From Dermacentor variabilis (taxonomy: Eukaryota > Arthropoda > Arachnida > Ixodida > Ixodidae), in contig NW_027460291.1 in NCBI RefSeq assembly GCF_050947875.1, positions 22,403,368-22,467,367 of the forward strand: a stretch of 64,000 bases of DNA. The letters run 5' to 3'. The translations under genes and the position numbers were made by a program. Under the pieces are notes generated by a model. The model saw only the letters and a program-made list of their open reading frames with translations, made no database searches and was not told the DNA's origin. Positions 10,034-19,097 of this stretch are shown here, in pieces (the first letter of the stretch is position 1; every line of letters begins with the position of its first letter).

Positions 10034-10355
10034 GTCACACAAAATGAAGAAGACCACTGAGTGTACAGGCAGTTTAGCTCATATCCAACAAGCTTGGCTC
10101 TCCCTCTGTAAGCGAGTAGACTCAACTTGCCCCGAAGACATGGCCTGTGACAAACCACATGCCAGATGCCGTGTCCTCTGCAGAGCTGCGGCAAAGCTGC
10201 AGTACATTTGTACCGAGTGAATAAACATAATAAATATCTTTTACAACAATACAGAAATAAATGCGCACCATGCATCAGCCTAGAACACGGAAGAGCGTTG
10301 CAACAAAACGTAGCTGTTTCACAGGCTGCGTATCCCACTTATGAGTCATAAAGGG
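10034..10355 (+). other. Possible 3' UTR with poly(A) signals
   Basis: Non-coding in all frames beyond short scraps. AATAAA occurs at 10,220-10,225 and 10,229-10,234. It follows the candidate terminal exon at 9,927 and ends at a strong hairpin. The assignment depends on that exon being real. Confidence 0.3.
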
Positions 10356-10412
10356 TCTCAAATTTGGATTACACATAATACAGGTGGTATTATGTGTAAT
10401 CCAAGTTTGAGA
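10356..10412. repeat. Near-perfect 26-bp inverted repeat with 5-bp loop
   Basis: The left arm 10,356-10,381 starts TCTCAAATTTGGATT and the right arm 10,387-10,412 ends AATCCAAGTTTGAGA. I see a single mismatch over 26 pairs and a loop of AGGTG. It sits between a plus-strand candidate last exon and a minus-strand one, so it could form a transcript hairpin on either strand. It could also be the collapsed remnant of a foldback transposon. Confidence 0.85.
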
Positions 10413-10968
10413 CATACACAGCAATACGTTTATATATTTACATTCCTACTCCCTTCGTAATAGGACTGCCAGAACTTCCACAATAGAAAATAATTTAAAA
10501 CACACAAACGCAAAGAACATAGACATATGTCTTGTTTTCAAACGCGAACATCGTGCAAATCACATCTAGCATGGAAGAATGTGAACAACCTGTGTTAGCA
10601 TCGTAAACTTCATACTAGGCAAGGAACACACAACAATCCCGCGGCAGCCGCTAATGAGACCAAAACAAGAACACATGTCTGTGAACGCACAACTGGAGCC
10701 CCCAAAGCCACCCTGCTCCTCTACAACCCCCATTGCATGGCTGCACCACTCGTTTCAAGCACAGTAGACAAACCACATATTGCATGGGTATTCAGACAAA
10801 AAATGGGTTTCTGACATTTATCACATACCGTTCCACAACAAAAAATATACTCAAAAAGCCATTCCGCCCCGAGCTCTCTTGTTCTCAAAGACAAACACCA
10901 CCCATTATGGGCCACCCTACACAGCTCTGAATGCTGGACTGGCCAAACATGCACACCGTGGGATTGGC
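10413..10968. other. Stretch without supported gene
   Basis: AT-rich sequence with short frames only. If the minus-strand exon at 10,969 is real, this would be its 3' UTR, but I find no clear minus-strand AATAAA. Confidence 0.3.
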
Positions 10969-11125
10969 TCACTGTCCACTCACTAGGCGCAAGGGTCGGC
11001 CAGGGATAAAGAACCACCACTGCAGCCGGTAGAAGCACAGGGGAGGGAGTTCACGCAGTCGATCAGGCTCGGCCACATAAGACAGCAGCCACTGTGCCCC
11101 AGACAGGAAGCCTAGGAACACGGTC
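10969..11125 (-). CDS. Candidate last coding exon (minus), unidentified membrane-like peptide
   Basis: Minus strand: an acceptor-like TGCTGTCTGCAG ends at 11,126. The frame then runs to a TGA at 10,969-10,971 and encodes a hydrophobic segment (TVFLGFLSGAQWLLSYVAEP), then RLRELPPLCFYRLQWWF and FIPGRPLRLVSGQ. Trp/Phe-rich content and a balanced composition look protein-coding rather than random. The same frame stays open upstream to 11,226. I do not recognise a family. It faces the candidate exon at 9,927, so the two would be convergent genes. Confidence 0.35.
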
Positions 11126-11392
11126 CTGCAGACAGCATCAGGCACTTCATCAACATCTTTTGTGTCCACTCCAAGACGAAAACAAATCCCCAATAGACCT
11201 CTCCTTGTTTGGAAACAGCATGACATTCCTACAAGTGTCCATCTGCTGCACCTTCAAAGTGGGTGCTGGTTGGCAAAAAATGTTCACGAGACCTGTTCTC
11301 TATGCAGAAGAGCGCTGCTTGTATAGACGTCTGCACGCCAAGTTTCATCCTAGATGCCAGCGCTCGTTGCTCTCCTGGCGGAACGATTTCAC

Positions 11393-11492
11393 CTCCCACA
11401 GGGGTACATTTCCGCCACTTTCCTTCAAAGTCGCGCCCATGCATAGTTCTAGCTGCACGCAAAACCTCTCTTGCTTGCGCCTCTTCGGATGA
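11393..11492 (-). CDS. Exon-like segment (minus), low support
   Basis: Minus strand: CTATAATTTCCAG ends at 11,493, and 100 open bases run to a GTGAAA donor-like site at 11,392. One frame gives SSEEAQAREVLRAARTMHGR followed by DFEGKWRKCTPVG. It does not join in phase directly to the candidate exon at 11,125, so at least one exon would be missing between them or one call is wrong. No family is recognised. Confidence 0.22.
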
Positions 11493-11713
11493 CTGGAAAT
11501 TATAGTTGTGTTGTTAACTGTCACAACAGCAATGCAAACATGAAAGGGTTGATGTCACCAGAGAAATTCTGCCGATCCAGAAGACAATGGTACAAAAAAA
11601 AGCAGACAGACATGGATTACTGCGGTGCGCCGAACAAAGTGAGTAAACAACTGGCAAACAAAGCGATCTCGTTCATTGATCACTTGCGAGTGTATGAGAG
11701 TTTTTACATGTAA
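11491..11713 (+). pseudogene. Possible THAP-like zinc-finger remnant
   Basis: From the ATG at 11,489 region the plus strand reads MTGNYSCVVNCHNSNANMKG, then FCRSRRQWYKKK. C-V-V-x-C-H-N near the N-terminus is the start expected of a THAP (C2CH) DNA-binding domain, as in P-element-like transposases and many tick proteins. The later Cys/His and AVPTIF-type motifs are not evident. It overlaps the opposite-strand exon-like segment by a few bases; at most one is likely real. Confidence 0.22.
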
Positions 11714-12644
11714 TCCACATGAATTTCATGATTACTGGGCACATAATCCTTTTATCAAAATAAAAACGTTCATTTGTTAGACCAGCGCTTGTCCTGTCTT
11801 CTTTTTCGCGTTTCGCTTGTGTGTGTGCTGCCCAAGAATGGAAACCACTTCTGTTGCATGCGCTAGTAGTGGCCGGAGTTCACGCGTGCTGAGAAATTTA
11901 ATATGTGCACGATGCACTGAACATGACCGGAGTCCATTCCTGCATCACCACTGCACCGATCGATCGAGTTGCTGGATGATACACGCCTGCGTCTTCGTCG
12001 CGTCAGCATTGCTGAAGCAGAAATGATTACTAATACTTTCAACTTCCGTCTCTTGACCACTGTTGAAAAATGGCCAAGCTATTTACGCTGCTGCCTCTAT
12101 TCTATATTGTAGGGGACGTATTAATTAAAGTTGTGTGCACATGTTGTATTTGTGCGATTTTTCCGGCAGCACATACAACGTCGTTTTCAATGGACGGTTA
12201 GGACACTTACATGGCTAAGCAGGCACTGCCCTTTCACCGCATTGCAATTATGAAAATAATCGTCAAGCGCACTGTATCTTCTTAAAGGCAAATAGAAGCG
12301 TGTATGTCGTCCTTCGAACAAAACGTCCACGCACACACACAGGCACACATCGCGCGCGGTACGAAACGTGCCCAAAGACATGCAGTTCAAGAGGCAATCA
12401 AGGCGGTGCGAACGAGAGATGGGAGAGATGCACACTCGCTAGTTAAATTTTACCCCGCATGTGGCGAGCTCGCGCCAGCACCGCTCGGCGGTGCTGTTCT
12501 TGTCTATATAAACTGCCGCCATCGTAATTCTGGCATATTGCTATTTTTTGAAGTGACTGCACCTATGGACTGTACCTAGAAAGTATAACCATCCCCGTTT
12601 TACCGGCACAACAACTTAGCGTTGTTGCCGAGTGCATCGTTCCC
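11714..12644. other. CpG-richer stretch without supported gene
   Basis: The parts at 11,870-12,040 and 12,290-12,520 hold more CpG than their surroundings, and a TATATAAA lies at 12,503-12,511. A promoter or first exon could lie here, but no frame is convincing. Confidence 0.25.
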
Positions 12645-13874
12645 TTAAATGGGCCCTGAACCACTTTTTATGGAAGAGGAAAAATGCATTTGAAGTTAAA
12701 ATAGGCTATTTCAGAAATGCTTTGCCGCAAAAAGTACTTCAATGCATTCAGCAGAAGCGAAGTTATTGGCAATCAAACACCCTCTTCGCTGTGCTCCCGT
12801 TCCTTCTTCAATGCCTTGCACTGTGAAGGCTACAGTGGAGCAGGGCATGCCCACAATGCTCTGCCTTCTAAATGAGACCGTGGTGAGCAGCTCAAATTTG
12901 TTTTTGGATGTTCACGTCGATGCTACTACTTTCGATTTTGGCACCTACGATGCGCCAAACCTAAACCAAATGCGGTTGTCCGCAGTGAGCCGCAGTGCAC
13001 CTAGCTAGCGGACTCGTGGTGACACACCGCGGCAGTATCTATGCGACGTAGAAGACTGTAGCTGCCTATAACTGCAGTGCACATGTGCAGCGTTTGATTT
13101 GTGCACAACGAGGCTTGAGTGCGCACTCGTGCTCGGATGCTACAGCCTGGCAGTGCTATGTAGTGTGGACCGGCTTTGCCCTTCACCAGCTTGACCGACG
13201 ATTAGTGGCCACATCCAACTTGCGCATTTTTGAAGCACTGTCAATGAGTCTGCCAAGGCATCTAACCAAGAGCGACCAAGAGTGAGTACTTGCTGGCAAG
13301 CGCGCATGTGGTCTAACCTTAAGTTTCACGTGGTTCAAAGCTAGTTGAGCGTTCAAAACTAGTCGAAATTAGTGAGACCCGACAGCTACGACATCGATAA
13401 GTAGGGTGGCCAAAGTTTAATTCCTATGCAGGCGGCCGCACCCGAGCATCCGCAAATGATAGTCGGCTTCTTCTGGAAGTACGTAATTATTATAGAAATT
13501 TGAAAGCACATTTTCGCCTACTTCATCCTGTTTATTGAACTCCATCAGTAAAGGCACATAGTAACAGTACGATGACGTGCATTGATCGAAACACCCTTCT
13601 TGATTGACATCAGCTACTGGCCATCAGCTATTGGCTAATAGCAGCCACGTACGGGAATCTGCTTTACGATGAAATAAAGCGACCAGAAGAGAGTGAGGAG
13701 TAGGCTTCTGTTGAAAGAAGAGCGTTTGAAAGAAAGGTGACATTGCGCTCCGCTTGCAAGCTCCACATGCTGTGTATAACTCCAAAACTTGGCTGAGATA
13801 TTCACAGCAATGTATGCTATCCGCAGACTATGTTTTCTCATCAAGCCAAAGGGCTGGTTCAGTACCCCTTTGAA
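12645..13874. mobile_element. Possible TTAA-type TIR element, degenerate
   Basis: The left end TTAAATGGGCCCTGAACCAC (12,645) is mirrored at about 13,851-13,874 by GGGCTGGTTCAGTACCCCTTTGA, whose complement starts TCAAAGGGGTACTGAACC. This resembles the clearer TTAA-flanked element at 16,994. No transposase frame is seen. The right end has mutated, so the extent is uncertain. Confidence 0.35.
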
Positions 13875-14445
13875 TCAACATGTAGTGATTTCGTAAGAGT
13901 GCTTCTTCTGTAGATCAAATAGCCACAAAAATTTATTACTCTTTGAAAGCGAACATTTTATCATAGATAATGCACACTTTCACAGTGCTGAAATGATACT
14001 TCACTATGACTAGTCCTAGGACAAAAATTTCTATTGCATTGTAGAGAAAGTACTCATTTGTGCCCCAATTACACTGTAGCTTTAAACAATATACAAGATA
14101 CACCTTGTGGTATTTTACCATGCACCTAAGTATACCCCAGGCGGTCAAAACTAATCCGAAGCCTTTCCTTACAGTGTCCCCCATAAGCCGCTAGGGAGCG
14201 TATAATTCAGCACCATAATTTTATTTTCATTCTTCGTCATGGTCATGTGAATGTACAAAGCAAAAGCATACGTAAGTACATAATCCATTGCATGGTAACT
14301 TCGCTCTGTCTGCTGCCTTCCTTTGCTGCACTCAACTTTATAAGACCCAACCTTTGCAAGTTTATGTGCATTATAACAGCATGAAGTCCATGCAGTAAAA
14401 CGAAGTATAAGAATAAAGAAAAAAAAATTAAAAATTAAAAATTAC
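13875..14445. other. Stretch without gene; possible SINE tail scrap
   Basis: AT-rich. About 14,125-14,190 (CACCTAAGTATACCCCAGGC and following GGTCAAAACTAATCCGAAG) resembles, with many changes, the body of the SINE at 21,582 (AAAGAACCCCAGGTGGTCAA and following). An A-rich run at 14,418-14,446 borders the next LINE. Confidence 0.3.
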
Positions 14446-15440
14446 TTTCTAAACACTGAACCATTGATCGAGGTAAGTAGTTACAAGTACTTAGGCGTTG
14501 TCTTTAAAAATAATCTTTCTTGGAATGACCATATAGAGAGCGTGGCGTCTAAGGCTAGTCGTATGTTAAATTTTCTAAAACGTAATTTCTGGAGAGCCCC
14601 CCATAAGGTAAAGGAAACGCTTTATTTAACAAACGTTCGTCCGATTTTAGAGTACGGCAGCTCTGCCTGGGACCCAGAGACAAACACAGCCATTAACCAA
14701 CTGGAACGAATACAAAAACGCGCCGCCCGGTTCGTTACTGCCAACTATGATTTCACTCAGAGCTCATCACAAATACGTGTTAACTTGGGATGGCCACTTC
14801 TCGAGAACCGACGGAAATATTTGCGACTTAAACTTTTCTTCAATATTTACACAGGCAAGACTGGTTTGTGCAGGGACACATACATAAAGAATCCAAGCTA
14901 CATATCACCTAGAACAGATCATCCGCTCAAGGTACAAGAGTACAAATGCCGTATCAACCTATATAAGCATTCCTTCTTTCCAAAAACAGTACATGATTGG
15001 AATAAACTGCCGCTCGAAATTGTTACAGCAACGCCAACTGTGTTCGAAACTTTGTTGTCGAAACATTTATATCTTTAGTTCTAAAATGTGTTTCGCTTCG
15101 GACAGAATAGGAGATTAACCTTTTCTGTCCGCGGCTTTTTGCCTTACTCACTGTTCTTTTTTTTCCATTACTTTATTATAATTATAAATAATATCATTGC
15201 ATTGTATTATGTACTAAAGTGTATTTATATTGTATTTCATAATAACCTTAGGTGTAATGTTGTGTTAAGTACTGTGTTTTCAAATGTCAATATTTTGTTG
15301 TATTGTGTATTAGATGTATCCTTTTGTAACATCAATCATCTGTATTTTCATCATTTGTATATTCCTTCCCCCTACTCTAATGCCCAACATTGGGCGCTGT
15401 AGGTATGTAAGTAAATAAATAAATAAATAAATAAATAAAA
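14446..15440 (+). mobile_element. 5'-truncated CR1-like LINE, 3' 1 kb
   Basis: It holds the C-terminal part of a LINE pol, a T-rich 3' UTR, a small stem (CCCAACATTGGG) at about 15,386-15,397 and an (AAAT)n tail at 15,411-15,438. The family differs from the LINE at 4,698 but is related. The target duplication is not clear because both borders are A-rich. Confidence 0.75.
14452..15078 (+). CDS. LINE pol C-terminus (RT thumb and downstream), partial
   Basis: About 208 codons open without a stop. Motifs in order: SSYKYLGVVFKNNLSWNDHI (thumb), VRPILEYGSSAWDPETNTAI, QLERIQKRAARFVTANY, LGWPLLENRRKYLRLKLFF and FFPKTVHDWNKLP. These are the standard blocks downstream of the RT palm in CR1/L2-type LINEs. 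The catalytic palm and endonuclease are absent because of 5' truncation. The intact frame suggests a recent insertion. Confidence 0.75.
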   Translation, partial: NTEPLIEVSSYKYLGVVFKNNLSWNDHIESVASKASRMLNFLKRNFWRAPHKVKETLYLTNVRPILEYGSSAWDPETNTAINQLERIQKRAARFVTANYDFTQSSSQIRVNLGWPLLENRRKYLRLKLFFNIYTGKTGLCRDTYIKNPSYISPRTDHPLKVQEYKCRINLYKHSFFPKTVHDWNKLPLEIVTATPTVFETLLSKHLYL

Positions 15441-15580
15441 GTTCAGTTTTTCTTACGACCTGTGAGATCTGCATTAAAACACAATAATTTAAGTGGTTTG
15501 CCTTTTGGGCATTCCCCACGGTGAAATGTATACATGCAGTTTTGGCAGTGTCAAAACATGCTAGGATCTCACTTATAGTA

Positions 15581-16130
15581 CAGTTAAAACTCGATCTAAC
15601 AACACCCAACTTTACGAAGTTCTCGATCTAACGAAGAAATTTACATTCCCCGGCAGGTACCCAGAGGGTTCAATGTTATCATCAACCCGAATTAACAAAA
15701 CAAACTTAGGCGAACTCGATTTAACGAAGTTTTTCCTGAAATAAATGAGTAAAAAAAGTGATTTCTTTGTAATTTTGACACAGACAGGGTCTATGAGCAT
15801 GTGCTCTAAAGCTATTGCGTTAAAACATTTAGGCACCATGGTCACATCCCTAGCTTTATTTTGACGAGGCTGCACGCCACGGCCATGCACGCAACAGCCG
15901 ACTCAACACCGGCTCGGTAGGGGCGGTGGTGGTTGCCTTCGTTATTTCATGGTTTATGACAGATGGCTGGATTAGCGGCAAACACAATACCACGGTAGCC
16001 TTTGCGTTTAGCTACCTTACAAATTTAGATTTTGAAGGACTGAAAAATTCCTTTCTCAATTTTACAAACTTCCCGATTTAACGAAAGAATTCAAGCACAG
16101 TCATCACTTCGTTAAATCGAGTTTCAACTG
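15581..16130. mobile_element. Non-autonomous pogo/Tigger-like TIR element (550 bp)
   Basis: The ends are inverted: CAGTTAAAACTCGATCTAAC at 15,581 and the complement CAGTTGAAACTCGATTTAAC at 16,130. TA precedes (15,579-15,580) and follows (16,131-16,132), as for Tc1/mariner-type insertion. Subterminal repeats (CGATTTAACGAAG-like) occur several times inside. No transposase frame is visible. A small minus-strand tail frame inside is not recognised. Confidence 0.75.
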
Positions 16131-16289
16131 TAATACCTTTCAGTCGATAGATTATGCTCAAACAAATATTTTTTTCTTTTCTTTTTCCCTGCACACAGCG
16201 CAAATGGCACTGAGATACATGCGCTCACTAATCATCACCTCTCATTCATTCGCACCTGTTCAAGTACGAGTCGTGAAGTTCTCTATCTC

Positions 16290-16740
16290 TCTCTCTCACA
16301 CACACACAGAGAATGTGGTCCATTTCCCTAGCAAAGATGAGCCGCTACCGTTGCTGTTTTTCGCCACATGCTTTATCAGAACAAATGCTTAGGTACACTT
16401 TACCGCACGCTTTACCACAACAAACACACATGCACACACACAATATGGTTCGTTTCCCTACGCAAAGAGGAGCTACTATCGTTGCCATTTTTTTCTGCAC
16501 ACTTTACCACAACAAACAACATGCACACAATGTGGTCCGTTTCCCTACACAGGTATGAGCTGCTATCATCGCCATTTTTTGCTGCACACTTTGCCACGAT
16601 AAATTCTGTGGTACACATTACCGTACACTTTACTACAACAACACACACGCACACACACACAATGTGGCCCGTTACTCTATGAAGAGACAAGCCGCTATCG
16701 TCACCGTTTTTTGGTGCCCACTTTGCCTAGACAAATGCTG
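16290..16740. repeat. Degenerate tandem repeat, about four units of 95-125 bp
   Basis: Units carry CACACA...AATGTGGTCCGTTTCCCTA, then GAGCYGCTATCGTYGCCATTTTTT, then CACACTTTACCACAACAAA. Successive AATGTGGTCC-type motifs start near 16,312, 16,442, 16,529 and 16,661. Internal CA runs are present. Long frames here are repeat artefacts. Confidence 0.65.
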
Positions 16741-16993
16741 AGAATTGTGGAGGTTCCTGAAAAAAAAAAGGAAAACGTGCCCACATGGCGCCTACCTATC
16801 CCAAGCACTGTGCAAATGCGCCACGCAGAAAGCCGGCAGCAGCTGTTTTGCCACCCAAGGTCACAGCCCATGCACCAGGGACGTCAGGCTGTGACGTCGC
16901 TGGTGTGGTGCGACGTGCCCCAGGAGAGGTATATTGGCCCTTTGTTGTGTTGGCTGGCTCCCTCCTGCAAATTTCCTCACCTTTCTTTATTAA

Positions 16994-17948
16994 AAGGCCC
17001 CTCACCAAGCCCCATAGCAAATTTTGATTATATGCTGGAAGTTGTTACGTGTCCTCTAGGGAGCATTCTGCCAGAAAAAATTTTTCAAGTCAGCTCATTA
17101 ATAGGCGAGATAGAAATATTTCAGTGCTGCGAACCCATGATTTCAGCAGGCGAGCTCCACTGCCAAGCAAGACGCTCTCTCCACTTGCCCCGTCTAGCCT
17201 ACGCAAGCAAATTTCCTTCCCTGCGTTCTCCCATACCAGACCTCGAGGATCGCGTGACGCATACATCACGGGCCCCGCCTTCATATTTTTTTTCTCCTCG
17301 CTTTTTTTTTTTTTCGGAACTACGCACTTCCGCTGACGGCATTGCATGTGAGCTGTTGTCTCATTCGCGCAGCGCCAGATTTTGCCTGTTGTGCACAACG
17401 AAACATGATAGCCATATAATTCAGTGCTACACGAATACTGAGGCAGAACTAGTGGATCGCAGAGCATGATCATGCGCTGGATCATGGTAGAAAATGGCAT
17501 AGTTTCGGTACCTACGCATGTGCCCGCACGACCGTGGGAACAAGCAGACGAAGCGGAAGTACATCTCTCTTGCTTCGGTGCGAACTAAAGCAAAAAGCAT
17601 GCAGACATTCCGTTTGTGTGTTTTAATATTTCTCTAAACTTCAATTCGTCAATTCAAGCAACAGATCACACAAATAACAGATGGTGCCTTGAATAATTCT
17701 CGAAGTCACGTGTCACTACGAGTGACGTCACACTGCGGACTCGAGTACGTAGGCGGAGGGATGCGAGTACGTCATCCTCTGGCTTGGAACGCAGTGGCCG
17801 CGAGGAGAAGGAAAAACGCCGTTCAGTTTGAAATTTCGGATCTTTCCGCAACGTGTAGCGATGTAATACTTTGCAGACATGATCGTTATCATACAATGTA
17901 TGCTTTGCGCTTGTCAGCTCAAAATGGCCAGACCTGGTGAGGGGCCCT
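16994..17948. mobile_element. TTAA-flanked TIR element (955 bp), non-autonomous
   Basis: The left end AAGGCCCCTCACCA (16,994) and right end TGGTGAGGGGCCCT (to 17,948) are inverted repeats with one difference. TTAA flanks both sides (16,990-16,993 and 17,949-17,952). A TTAA target points to piggyBac or Kolobok-like elements; without a transposase I cannot choose. The 252-codon plus-strand frame that overlaps it (16,711-17,469) crosses the element border, has no recognisable domain and is probably chance. Confidence 0.7.
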
Positions 17949-17952
17949 TTAA

Positions 17953-19097
17953 GGCAAAAGCCTTAGATGGCCCATGGGGACGAAAAATCCTATGTCCGGC
18001 GTTACAATGTCCGGTGTTAAGGCACCAAAATTCATAGGGAGTCGAACCCTTAACCTTTGGTGGGAGTCAAACCCACTTGGAGATATCGGCGAACTGGCCA
18101 TATCTCCAAGTTGTCTTCCAATTGCCATCGCAAACTCGGAGAGTCAAACCATCGACCTTTGGTGTGAGTCAAACCCACTTGGAGACATGAGCGAAGCTGG
18201 ATTTCAATTGACATTGTGAAAGTTGAGAGTCGAACCCAATACCATTGGTGTTAATTAGGACAAAATGAATTAAGACAATTAATTATGATAAAGTTAATTA
18301 AGGTACTTGAACCCACGACCCAACATCAAGATATGGGCGAAGCAGCCATATCTCCAAGTTGTATTCCAATTGCCATCACGAATGTAGAGTTGAACCTATG
18401 ACTTTTGATGGGAGTCGAACCCTCAACTTTTGGTGTGAGTCAAACCCACTTGAAGATATGGATGAACCGGCCATATCTCCAAGTTGTATTTCAATTGCCA
18501 TCGCAAACATTGAGTCGAACCGATGTGGGAGTCGAACCTTAGACCTTTGGTATGAGTAGAAACCACTTGGAGATATTGGCGAGCTGGCCATATCTCCAAG
18601 TTGGATTCCAACTGACATCGTGAAGGGTAAGATCCGAACCTATGACCTTTGGTAGGAGTCGAACCCTCGACCTATGGCGAGTCGAAACCGCTTGGAGATA
18701 TCGGAGAACCAGCCATATCTCCAAGTTGGATTCCAATTGACATTGTAAAGGTCGAGAGTTGAACCATCAACCTTTGGTGTGAGTAGAACCCGCTTGAAGA
18801 TATGGACGAACAGGGCCATATCTCTAAGTTGTATTCCAATTGCCATCGCAAACTTGAAAGTCGAACCATCGACCTTTGGTTGGTGTGAGTCAAACCCACT
18901 TGGAGACATGGGCGAAGCTGGATTCCAATTGACGTTGTGAAGGTTGAGAGCCGAACCCACTACCTTTGGTGTTAACTAGGGCAAAGCAAATTAAGACACA
19001 ATTAAGACAAATTTAATTAAGGTACTGGAACCCACAACCTTTGGTGGGAGTCAAACCCACAACTTGTGGTGTTAATTAAGGCAAAGTTAATTAAGGC
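17953..19097. repeat. Minisatellite with palindromic core, left part
   Basis: Diverged units of roughly 113-125 bp repeat the pattern AGTCGAACC..ACCTTTGGTGTGAGTC, AAACCCACTTGGAGATATGG, GCGAACCGGCCATATCTCCAAG, TTGTATTCCAATTGCCATCGC. CTTGGAGATAT and ATATCTCCAAG form an inverted pair in almost every unit (about 18,100, 18,350, 18,473, 18,590, 18,715 and 18,825). Short minus-strand frames with a repeated QLGDMA come only from this periodicity. The array continues at 21,223 after an RTE insertion. Confidence 0.85.

Noticed and set aside
16711..17469. 252-codon plus-strand frame as a gene
   Set aside because: It crosses the border of the TTAA-flanked element, has no domain and is full of low-complexity Ser/Pro/Phe stretches.
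18376..18960. Minus-strand frames with repeated QLGDMA / HQ
   Set aside because: Periodic readings of the minisatellite.
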